Assembly (NCBI GenBank): GCA_021029095.1
Contig: JAJOHG010000005.1
Span: 558,001-622,000 of the forward strand
Reading direction: 5' to 3'
DNA length: 64,000 nt
DNA from: Phellopilus nigrolimitatus
Lineage: Eukaryota > Basidiomycota > Agaricomycetes > Hymenochaetales > Hymenochaetaceae
Shown here: in pieces, positions 1 to 9,459 of the stretch
How the letters are laid out: every line of letters begins with the position of its first letter
Position numbering within the stretch: position 1 is the first letter of the stretch
The notes under the pieces: generated by a model
Databases searched by the model: none
What the model was told of the DNA's origin: nothing
The model's input: the letters and a program-made list of their open reading frames with translations, nothing else
Translations under genes and position numbers: made by a program

Positions 1-1
1 T

Positions 2-3000
2 TTGCTAGGCTTAATGGAATCACTGACCCGGGTTCCCGCCTATCTGTATCATGGTCTTGATGAAGAAGTCGAGCAGTCGGCTAACTGCCCTCTTCATGGC
101 CCCGCGCCGTCCGACATAAAAATCCCGTTTGCACACGCCTTGGACGCACGTCTGCAACTGGTCCAGGACGAGAAGGCGCCTGAGGGTGAGAGAAACGCGC
201 CCTTTAACAACACACCGGAGATCCGATTGGATGTAGGCAGCGCACCCTCTTCACCTGTCCAGGCCAACCCACTCGCCGGCTTCGATATCTCATCCACAGC
301 ACAGGAGACTCAGGAGCCTCAGAAAACACTGTCCCTGTCTACGCACTTCGCACCAAAGGCTTTTCGTGATGTCTCCGCGCACCCGAGCCATGTCTCCGCG
401 CTCTTGCGCCTTTTATACGTGCACCGGTCGCTGCATCCAGTGGATGGGGGCGCAGAGGCGCCACACATTGCTTCCCTACTCGTACCACTTTACGGTGTGA
501 CGCAGCAGGAGGCGGAGCCGCTCGAGCTCGCGCATGCAGAGGCAGACACGTTCTGGCTGTTCGAGGCATTACTCCGAGAGATTGGGGAGCTCGAAGAGAG
601 TGAGGGTGGGGTGGTATGGATGAAGAAGTTCAGCGAAAGGCTGGCAATGGCTGATAACGAACTTCTGGAGGATCTTGTGAGAACAGATTTCGCACAAGAG
701 CCTAAACGCATACTGACTTCTTGAAGACTCTAAAAGGGCTGGACCCTGCTTTACCTCAATACTCATAGTCGGTGTTCTGCGATAATTATTTCCCCGAGTC
801 TTTTGCTAATTTAATTCTTTATAGTCGTTGGCTTGCACCTGTCTTGTCACATACCCTTCCTCTGCCTGCTGTTCTCATGGCATGGGACGCAATTTTTTCT
901 CAGCCGGAAGTCTCTCGACAATCTAACCCCAAGCTCGAACATTTATTGGATATCTGTACCGCTATGCTCGTGCGGGCACGAGCTCGTTTATTATTGTAAG
1001 CGATACCTCAAATTCTGCGACTCTACTCTTACAGCTATTTATCATGACGTTGCAGATTGGGGAAGGCCGGTCATAAGTCGCCTAGCCTTTGGGACTTGGA
1101 TGGCTCGGGTATTAATCGCCAGCCGCTGCTGGCTTGGGAGCTTGGTGAGGCATTTATGGAGGGTATGACCTTCCTGCAGCACTACCCAATCGAGGAAGCA
1201 GGCGGCGTTGAGCGCGTCCTGCAGGTGGCCGGCGATATCCGTGCGCAGCGAGAAGCGAGCGCGAACAAGCCTCAGGCCGAGAGCGGAGGCCTCGGTGCGC
1301 GCATTCGCGACACAGTCTGGAGAGGAATCACGAACCAAACTTCGTCGGCAGACGACTCGCCGGACAGCGAGGAGGAGGAGGAGGAGGAGGATGAAGAAGA
1401 GACGGAAAATGAGGCTAGTTATAGTCAATTGCAGGTAACTGGAAACGGTTCGTCGTCTGAGCCTGCGGGCTCGGGCTCGGGCTGGGCTTCGCGATTCACG
1501 AGCACGTTGGTGCGGGGGATCACAAACCAAAGTGCCATGGAGGCTCCCTCACCCACCCCGCTATCACTCGTAGCCTCACCCCTGCCTTCGCGCGGACCAT
1601 CACCATCCGCATCACCATCCTCATCGCCATCCTCATCGTCATTCACATCTCCATCCTCGGCAGCTCCCCCACTTCCCGAGAAGGACGGAGGCCCTTCTTC
1701 TTCCTCGTACCTCTTACCGCCGAGTACTGGCTCCAGTCTGTGGGGTTATGCAGAGAAGCTTCGGCAATCTGACATGGCGGCCAAGCTTTCGAAGGCGAGC
1801 ACAAATATTTCTGCGAAGGCACTCGACGTTTGGAGTACGCGCAGCGCGCCTGCACATGAGGTCCCTACATTTGAGAAACAAATAGAGGTGTCGACAGCCA
1901 ATACGGCTGTGGGCCGTCGCATGGTGGAGCATATGAAGGAGAGTAACCGGCATGGCTCGGTCCCGAACATCGATCGCTCAGACGTTTACTCTCCGCCACC
2001 GCGTCCTGCATTTTTTAAGCCGCCTAGGGACACGCGAATGTTCACGCCCGAAGAAATGGCTTCCCTCGCGATCCCCGACAGTCCTGAGTCCAACAGGTTG
2101 GCACTGTCTACGCCCGCATCTTTAATACACAGCAGGTCAGAGTCACTCGCGGCTGTACTGCCTGCATGGACCGGACTTCAGCCTGCCACTCCGAAGCCTG
2201 GCCTGCGGCCTGGCCCCCGGCCCCTTCTTCTGAGTGCATCCTCGCTTGTCACGCACCCAACAACGGACCATATTTCCCGATCCGCGAACAGTACGCCGAC
2301 GCCGCACAATGGCCAGTGGGCCGAAGTCATGCGTAGCAAAGTGCAGTCCTCGCCACGACATAGAGATTCGCAATACTCGCAATCATCCGTCTCGTCACCG
2401 CTCGGCGGCTCCATCGCGTCGCCCAGCGCTGGCAAGGGCGGGTGGGACTCCGACACATCATCCGCACGCGCCAGTCGCCTTGTGAAGCTGAACCGCCAGT
2501 CCGTATCCCCGATGGCACCAGCTTTTCGAACGTCGCGCATGTATCGGGACACATCGATGTCGTCGCAATCTGAGTTCGGTGTCCTCAGCTCCCGCGCAAC
2601 GTCGGAATCTTCGCCGCGAGGGCGTAATGAAGGACTGGGCTTTGACGACGAACCGCTGGTGGGGCGCGCTTGGGACCGCGTACCCATTCCAGATTCGCCA
2701 TCGACGCTGCCGTCTACGCCGCCACCGCGGACGCCAGTTACGAACGTGAGTCTTGCGCGAGCCTCCATCCAGGTGACCATCCCGGAGCAGCAACGGGGCT
2801 CCGTCGTTCTGAGTGAGTCTGGTTTCTCTGGCCTCGACCCGGTTCCGCCGTCGAAAAAGGTGCATCGCAAACCATTGTCGCCCACGACCCAGGAACCCGT
2901 GGGTGACACGTCGGATTCGTCGATCCCCCCAATGTCGCCGTCGAGCAAGGCTGTCCCGCGCGTCCGCGCGAAGCGCTACGGTCCGCATGTGCGCTTAACC

Positions 3001-3438
3001 TCGCTTCGCATACGCGACACTGTGCCGCCAGAGGACCAGGCGCAAACGGTAGGGCAAGGACAAAACGTGCCGCTACCGAGCCCGGGCTCACTCGCGGCGC
3101 CAGAGGTGGATTCGGACAGCTTCGACATAGCAACGACGCCAAAGGCGACGCACTTCCCTTCGACGTCGCCCACGGATGGAAACGGACTGGCGCGCACATC
3201 ACCAAGGCGTCGGAAAATCTCGATGGAGAACCAAGAGCGCCGAAGGAAGCTCTCGGGGGAGTCGAGCGCTTCGCGCACGCGCAAGATCTCAGGGGAGGCG
3301 AAACTCGCAAGGACACGGAAGATTTCAGCGGACAGGCGCGACAGCGTGGCGGATGATGGTGACGATGAAGGATATGACGAGCTTTTAAGCGCGTATGAGA
3401 GCGAGGAGGGTGCTGAAGGACGGCCACGCGTGGTCTGA
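2..3438 (+). CDS. TBC (RabGAP-like) domain protein, 5' truncated by window edge
   Basis: Exons 2-676, 727-767, 825-995 and 1056-3438; the frame closes to 1089 residues, with the true start left of the window. Roughly residues 120-330 read as the C-terminal half of a TBC domain: a helix with DTFWLFEALLREIGELEE, then YSYRWLAPVLSHTLPLPAV followed by LMAWDAIFS, then LLDICTAMLVRARARLLL and LQHYP. TBC proteins normally act as GTPase-activating proteins for Rab GTPases in membrane traffic. The place where a catalytic YxQ motif is expected instead reads HPVDGG, so GAP activity is doubtful. The rest (about 730 residues) is disordered Ser/Pro-rich sequence with an acidic run near 1370-1410, a twice-used RGITNQ motif and four basic RK[IL]S motifs near the C-terminus. 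The class is clear; the subfamily is not identified. Confidence 0.82.
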
Positions 3439-3665
3439 GGAACGCTTTCTCTTCCTCGTGCTTTCCCGTTTCAAAATCTACCATGATCTGTTTTTTGCAT
3501 AAAGGTGTACAAGCACTTAAACTTTTTCTCCACAACTTCCCCCCTGGGTACACTAGCCTTCACTATTTCATCATCATGCTTTGTAGTGCTACTCTTTCAA
3601 GTTCGACTTTCATGCACAATTACGATAAGGATAGATCGGCTGCTGGCAGATAATGATACTTATTT

Positions 3666-4430
3666 CTATGATGTCTCATCGTCATATAGGGCACATTTTA
3701 TTCCTCGATAAACTTCCAATAGGACTGGAAAATGTGGGAGTGTGTTCTTCCAAGAAAAAATAACTGTCAGGCTTGTGGCTAGACAGGCAGAAAGCATAAA
3801 ATAGTGCACCTCGAAGAAGACAGCAAGTTCGAGCTTCTCTTTTGGCGAGTGGACTATGAGCGCAAGGTAATAACGCACATTCCAGCGGCGGAGCGCCTCG
3901 TTGATAATTATGTCCTGGATGTATACTGCAGGGATAAACCTCCTAGCCACGAAAATCGGGCGCTGGAATGGACCACGGTGCGTCTCGAGCTGGACGCCAT
4001 GTGGGGGGAACACGATGACCGACTCTAATACGCAAATTATCAGGGACTGACAGCAAGATGTAATAGTTGGAGACAATACCATAAATGATAGTGGTACATC
4101 GCCAGTACGCGTATAAAATAAACGCGCCGATACAGATGAGCACTCGTCGTCTATCACCCTCGCTCTCAATAATAGTTAGTCGATTCATCCATGATTATTG
4201 ATCTAAATCGCGTACCAGGGATCCAAAGTAAGATAAAAGGGCGACGAAAGTTGCATCTAGCCATACCCCGCGTGTTGAATTCACAATATGCGTCCTTCCG
4301 GGTGTTCCATCATGGTCCCGTGTCCCCGAGCTTGTCGTTTATGGTTGTAGTAGCGATATTCCATGTAGCCTGGGTCTGAAATCACTTCGAAACGGGTATG
4401 CAGAGAGGATGGCTGGTTCCGTTCGCTCAT
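3666..4430 (-). CDS. GPI15: PIG-H / Gpi15, subunit of GPI-GlcNAc transferase
   Basis: Four exons, transcribed from 4430 down: 4430-4285, 4162-4080, 4024-3810 and 3746-3666, giving 174 residues (human PIG-H is of similar size). PIG-H is a small ER membrane subunit of the complex that starts GPI-anchor synthesis by adding GlcNAc to phosphatidylinositol. Recognisable parts are an N-terminal FEVISDPGYMEYRYYNHKR, one hydrophobic segment (VLICIGAFILYAYW), then ESVIVFPPHGVQLETHRG, the core IINEALRRWNVRYYLALIV, and a C-terminal LPHFPVLLEVYRGIK. The first intron is long (122 bp) and its acceptor was chosen because it follows a CTAAC branch site and restores phase. The start Met (MSERNQ) is the nearest ATG to the conserved N-terminus. 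It is divergent from the F-box gene at 4676, 245 bp away. A plus-strand open frame at 3804-4028 is its antisense shadow. Confidence 0.8.
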
Positions 4431-4675
4431 CGGGATGGATGGAATCGCTGTGGTGTGCCTTTGGCATGGCAAGAGGCACTGAAAGGACCTTCAGAGCTAC
4501 GAAGTTAGATGCCCTGCGGACCGTACATCGGAGAAACAAGATCGACGCACTGCGCGCGCGGTCGACGCGTAGCCGCAGTTGCCACTTTGAATTTTGTCCG
4601 CTTTATTGACCGCGTTCCATATATCCTAAGTTCTGCGGATATAAAGTCCTCCTTCTTCGATATGACCCTCTCCGC

Positions 4676-6460
4676 ATGTCTCTGCATTCACTCCCGACGT
4701 CTATCGCGGTCAAGCTCGATTCTGCCTTTCGTTCGTCGCATTTTCGACGCTCGACGCTTGAGTCCTTCTACGTCGAGAGCGCCTCGAAAAATGGCGACAA
4801 GCTTCTCCACCCTGCCAGTGATCCAATAAATGACGTCGACCTTATGAAAGCGCTTTTGAGCGTGGCTTCTAGCTTGAACGCAGGCGTACTATCTGCGGAG
4901 GACGTATGGCCTGGCAAGATTCATGCTAGGGAATCGTGCGTCCGCATCTCATTCGTGCACAGTACATATTCACAAACAAACTTATCCTATAGGTATATCG
5001 ATTCAGACGTATTGTATCACGATGGAACCCAGACGCTTCGCGATTTCAAGGCATCGAGAGGCATCATGGTCTTACTACTAAGCGCACTGGAATCCAAAAT
5101 TTCTATTCTTACAGAGCAGATACTACCCGCTACCCGTTCACGCGGGATAATGTCGCTCCCGGACGAAATTCTAGCCAAGATCTTCGGGATCGTCGACAGG
5201 ATAGATAGTCGACGCAGAATAGAGTGTCTGACAGAGACTCTCGATTCTGATGAGCGAGCGGAAGGCCGATCCAGAACAGACAGGGGAGAAACCAAACTTT
5301 CCCTCGTCAACCGCCACTTTTACAACGTTTTACTGTCGCATCCTACCGTATGTGGATCGATCCACATTCGCCAAAGTCAAGAGACTTTGGAAAGGCGTCT
5401 CTCCATGAGCGGTACCTCGCAACTTTCTCTATTCGTCGATCCCGGACTAAAAAGGGACGTACGCGGCGACTGGCGTATATTCTTGGATGCCTCGTTGCCA
5501 CATCGCGATCGTTGGTATAACTTGGTCTTTGCGGTTCCTTTGAGGAAAAACAATATTATCGCAGAGTATCCTGCGGAGTTCGTTTCTCTTCGGTCATTGG
5601 AAATCAATTATAATTCCTGCGAATGGGAAGAAGAATGCGATATCCACAGTGTCTGGACATTCCCGAATTTGAAATATGTTCACATCTACGGAGCTATACC
5701 CCCTCCTGGTGTTTTTGCTTCGGCGACTTCCTTGAGTATATGTTGTCCAAATCTTCTATCTCTCGGGACAGCGGCCTTCATTGATATGCAGAGACTAGTC
5801 ATGTTCTTGAACTCATTCCGAGATCTGCGATCGCTCTCTCTCGATTTAGTGGCTATGTCTACGATTTCTGCTGAGGGCTCCTACGACACGACACGACTGC
5901 CCTCTCTTATTTCCTTTGCCATTTCGAGCTCAGTATTTCCTTATTCCGCAGATCCGCCTCACATACAACAATTGCGTCAAATTCTCCATGCCATTGACAT
6001 GCCAGAAGTCGAGACTTTGTCGATATCCTTCAATTACTCTTATTACAGACCGGAGGATCCGAATTTCGGACACGATCATTGGTTGTCCCATTTCTTCCCG
6101 AGTCCGCGACCTTCAGTTAAAACATTTAGAATCCATGCTTCCCCAGAATGTCGCGGGATAGTATCTTTCGCGGACATCTTCACTTGCTTTCCGTCTCTTC
6201 AGCATCTTGAAATATTTGCTCCTAGCCTCGATTTCCGTGAGCGGTTGAGGCGCGAGGTGTCGATTGACAGACTTCCCATCCGCTCCCTGCGTCTGATAGA
6301 TTGCCATGGACTACGACCTGCTGCGCTGAAGCGTCTGTTGTCCGACATAAAGAGTTGGGGAGGAGAGCTCGAAGAGATCAGCGTTACGAACGGAAACACT
6401 GTGAGCTTGGAAAAGATCGCAGAATTGTTTCCGGATGCCAGAATTGAGTGGATGGTCTGA
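4676..6460 (+). CDS. F-box protein with LRR-like C-terminus, tandem copy A
   Basis: Exons 4676-4935 and 4993-6460 give 575 residues. The intron (GTGCGT...CTATAG, 57 bp, phase 2) is a multiple of three and can be read through, but it was accepted because the paralogue at 7037 has an intron at the same position and phase. An F-box (MSLPDEILAKIFGIV) lies near residue 140. It is followed by SLVNRHFYNVLLSHP and a long region of degenerate LRR-type strands with repeated LRSL-type units. F-box proteins recruit substrates to SCF ubiquitin ligases through Skp1 (SKP1 itself is at 55148). The target is unknown. Such families are expanded in mushroom-forming fungi. The neighbouring copy B is clearly homologous over nearly its whole length. 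Confidence 0.85.
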   Translation: MSLHSLPTSIAVKLDSAFRSSHFRRSTLESFYVESASKNGDKLLHPASDPINDVDLMKALLSVASSLNAGVLSAEDVWPGKIHARESCVRISFVHSTYSQTNLSYRYIDSDVLYHDGTQTLRDFKASRGIMVLLLSALESKISILTEQILPATRSRGIMSLPDEILAKIFGIVDRIDSRRRIECLTETLDSDERAEGRSRTDRGETKLSLVNRHFYNVLLSHPTVCGSIHIRQSQETLERRLSMSGTSQLSLFVDPGLKRDVRGDWRIFLDASLPHRDRWYNLVFAVPLRKNNIIAEYPAEFVSLRSLEINYNSCEWEEECDIHSVWTFPNLKYVHIYGAIPPPGVFASATSLSICCPNLLSLGTAAFIDMQRLVMFLNSFRDLRSLSLDLVAMSTISAEGSYDTTRLPSLISFAISSSVFPYSADPPHIQQLRQILHAIDMPEVETLSISFNYSYYRPEDPNFGHDHWLSHFFPSPRPSVKTFRIHASPECRGIVSFADIFTCFPSLQHLEIFAPSLDFRERLRREVSIDRLPIRSLRLIDCHGLRPAALKRLLSDIKSWGGELEEISVTNGNTVSLEKIAELFPDARIEWMV

Positions 6461-7036
6461 CTATGATGATGTGCCGTCAGTAATATTTTTCGAACTCTTT
6501 GCATTCAGTACTTCCTACTGATTCAGAAATGTTTTCAAGACTACAGATCGTGATGCTTCTCTGGTTTGTCCTGCCAGTGATCAAACGTAGTTAACACACG
6601 TGTATGTAGGCAGTCGATTCTGCGACTGTTCTTCATTTACACACTATTACAAGCCGCAAATTGTGCTGCGTAGACATTGTATTTGAGCCCCTTTTTGAAC
6701 CATCCGTCTAACCATATTTTTGCTTGATACTCTTGAAATATACACAAAGCCTTTTTTTCGCTATTATTCGTGTCGGGTCGTATAATTATATATGTACATG
6801 TGCATATCATTTTCTCGCCCTTTCTCTAAATTCTGAGCGAATGACCCATTACCTTTTCCGGATGATTATTTATTTGGCTACTTGTCCTCCCTTCTACTGC
6901 GAGTATGCAGCGGTTTATATTTACTATGAACCCTCAGAACGCTATTCTCCATGCTACTGCGAGTATGCTTCTCGAAGCACAGTGATACATATTTGATTGC
7001 CATCTTAGAACGCTAGTCTCCCTGCTCTCTTGCGCC
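6461..7036 (+). other. Spacer between the F-box paralogues
   Basis: AT-rich, 576 bp. It holds the 3' flank of copy A and the upstream region of copy B. The only structure seen is an imperfect direct repeat at 6895-7022, listed separately. No coding exon could be supported. Confidence 0.5.
6895..7022 (+). repeat. Two-copy imperfect direct repeat
   Basis: The words TACTGCGAGTATGC and AGAACGCTATTCTCC occur in the same order twice: first at about 6895-6950, then at about 6954-7022 with the second word as AGAACGCTAGTCTCC. The unit is about 60-70 bp and ends just before the start codon of F-box copy B at 7037. Confidence 0.6.
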
Positions 7037-8792
7037 ATGTCTCTTTTCTCATTACTATTGTCAATCGCTCGTCGAACTGTTCATTTCTTCCGTATTTTCT
7101 GTTCTGAACTAAGGCATCCGCCATCAGAGTTTCTCGACCATGACAATCCCGTGCACGATAGCGACGGATTTTTACTTGGGAGTGGGCCAGTCGTTATCGC
7201 TTCGCTTTTCAGCTTCTTCTCAGCATTGTTATCCGTATTCGTTGGTACTCGCAAGCTTTATGCCAGCACAGTGTACGTCCACAAATCCCCGCTTTACCCT
7301 TGCCATACCCTTTCTACATGTCTCGTCTACCAGGTATATTGGATCCGAGTCTCTGTATCACGAAGGAATTCAGTTGCTGCATACACTTAAAGCGACGAAG
7401 GAAATCATGATTTCATTATCGGACGCTTTGGATCTCAGAATTCTGGCTCTACAGAAAGCACTCATCCCAGCTTCTCGCTCTCATGGCATGAAGTCGCTCC
7501 CAGATGAAATTTTAGCCAGGATTTTGGAGATAGTTATTGCATTGGACTCGAAAGCCAGTTCATTCACCCGGTCATCAGGCCGAAGGCTGTCTCGGAAGAC
7601 ACAGGAAGGAACGCAAATCACACTTGTCAATCTCCGATTTTATGAGGTGGCCATCTCACATCCTCGTTTATGGACATTGGTGCACATATTCCACAGCAGA
7701 GATGCGTTGGAAAGGCGTGTGTCTTCAAGCGGATGTCTCCCTCTCTCGGTGTTTGCTGATACCGGGTTTAAGATGGAAACACGTATCGACTGGATTTCGT
7801 TCTTGAATATTGTGCTTCCACATTGTGATCGTTGGGGAGACCTGGCTATTACGGTTCCTTCCGAAAACAATAACGTAATCCAAGGATATCCAGCAGACTT
7901 CAAATCACTCCGAACTTTAAACATTGACTACACGTCTTGCGAGTTCGAGGAAGACATCCACACCATTCACGACGCTTGGACATTCCCGAATATAGAGTTC
8001 GTCCACATATATGGGGCTATTCCGCGTCCCGGTGTTTTCAGGTCGGTAACTGCATGCAGCATCCGCTGTCCATACCTCTTGGCCCATGGGAGCGAATCCT
8101 TTCTCGACATGCCCAGGCTAGTCGCTTTTTTGAATTCATTTCGAGCGCTAGAATCCCTATCTCTCCAACTGGAGTCAATCTTGTCGATTTCGGGTGTAGG
8201 CTTAAACGAGCTAGCGAGTCTTCCACTTCTCACTTCCTTCAGTATCTCGAGTTCGATGTGCAGCACGGGGCAACCTGAACTACCTTACACGCAGCTTCTA
8301 GCTCGGGTCTTTGATGCCTTCGAAATGCCGAATATCGAAGACTTATCCATAAGCTTCGAGTATTCCGAGTTCCACTCAGAACCGAATCTCGGACATGATC
8401 AATGGCTATCCCTTTTCTTCCCTCAACCACGATTGTCAGTAAAGAAATTGAAGATTTCTGCTACTTCTTTCTGTCGAGGGATAGTGTCTTTCGCGGACAT
8501 CTTCACTTGTTTTCCGTCTCTTCAACACCTCGATATTTCTACACCGGGCCTTGAGTTTCGTGAACGTTTGCCTAGCATACAAGAGGTTTCGACCACGCGA
8601 CTTGCTCTCCGGTCGCTGCGCCTCGAAGAGTGTGACGGACTGCAACCTATTGCACTCCGGCTTCTTTTGAATGACATTAAAGAACGGAGGGGGGCCCTCA
8701 GAGAGATTATGGTTACGCGCGGCAACTCTATCAGCGTGGAGGAAATGAAGAGTATGTTTCCGTATGTTGAAAAAATTGAATGTATGGACTAG
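7037..8792 (+). CDS. F-box protein with LRR-like C-terminus, tandem copy B
   Basis: Exons 7037-7272 and 7334-8792 give 564 residues. The start at 7037 (MSLFSLLLSIARR) was chosen over an unspliced ATG at 7140 because its N-terminus aligns with copy A (MSLHSLPTSIAVK) and the intron (61 bp, donor GTACGT, phase 2) falls at the homologous site just before YIGSESLYHEG (YIDSDVLYHDG in copy A). The F-box is MKSLPDEILARILEIV. It shares with copy A many blocks, for example CRGIVSFADIFTCFPSLQHL, identical in both. The two genes are same-strand neighbours 576 bp apart, so this is a tandem duplication. Substrate and role are unknown; by family it is an SCF specificity subunit. Confidence 0.85.
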
Positions 8793-9459
8793 CAGGCAGC
8801 GGGCGTATACAATCTTGGTAATTTCTGAAAGCTTTTGCGTAAATTGTCCTCTTGGCTAACATTTTTGGTCGAAGGTATTCGACACAGCTTTCGTCCTACG
8901 AAGGATAATGTTCGAAATGAAGGTTGGCATAGTGGATAAGGATGATGGCAAATTCTAGGTGGCATTGAGTTTAGTCTATGTCGTTCTTGATCATGATGAT
9001 GATTTTTTTTTAAATGCAAACTGAGTCGAAAATTAGCAGTGAATCTTTGCGACTGCTGCATGACGAGTGCGGATCATTCGGGTTTAGTAGCATATTTGTC
9101 GAGTTGAAAAGGCAGGACAGTGTCGGTGTATTCTTCTCCAGTATGTGTGCACGTATAAACGGGCTTGGAGATAGGAAGCAACGACCACGTAGGTCTAATC
9201 CTCAGATTATAATGCTTGTACCACATACGAATATGCCGGGCTGACACAAAACGTTTCCGGCTCAAAATATTCTACTTTCAAGTCGGGCTGGCAAATTCAC
9301 TCTTTACCTCATTCTCTCACCTTCTTACGGGCGGGCACCATCGACTCCTTTTTATCTACCTTTGTGGCCTGGAGCCTCACACTCCCTTAGTCTTGTGCTC
9401 TCGCACTACTAGAAGAGCTTTGCGAGCTGCGACGCTGCTTCTCCTGTGCTTTTCTTGCC
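8793..9459 (+). other. Intergenic region, nothing recognised
   Basis: 667 bp between F-box copy B and the GH5 gene, both on the plus strand. It presumably holds the terminator of the first and the promoter of the second. Open frames here are short with no recognisable domain or splice pattern. Confidence 0.5.

Noticed and set aside
1370..1400. GAGGAG repeat as a microsatellite
   Set aside because: It lies in frame within the TBC gene and encodes an acidic Glu run; not a separate element.
2178..3553. Long minus-strand open frames (256 and 271 codons) inside the TBC gene
   Set aside because: Antisense to low-complexity GC-rich coding sequence; no domain, and the plus strand is supported by the TBC fold.
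3804..4028. Plus-strand 74-codon frame (HLEEDSKFELLFWRVDYERK)
   Set aside because: It is the antisense shadow of the PIG-H exon on the minus strand, which has a clear family match.
7140..7333. Alternative unspliced start of F-box copy B at 7140
   Set aside because: Its N-terminus does not resemble copy A, whereas the spliced model from 7037 aligns and uses the same intron position and phase.
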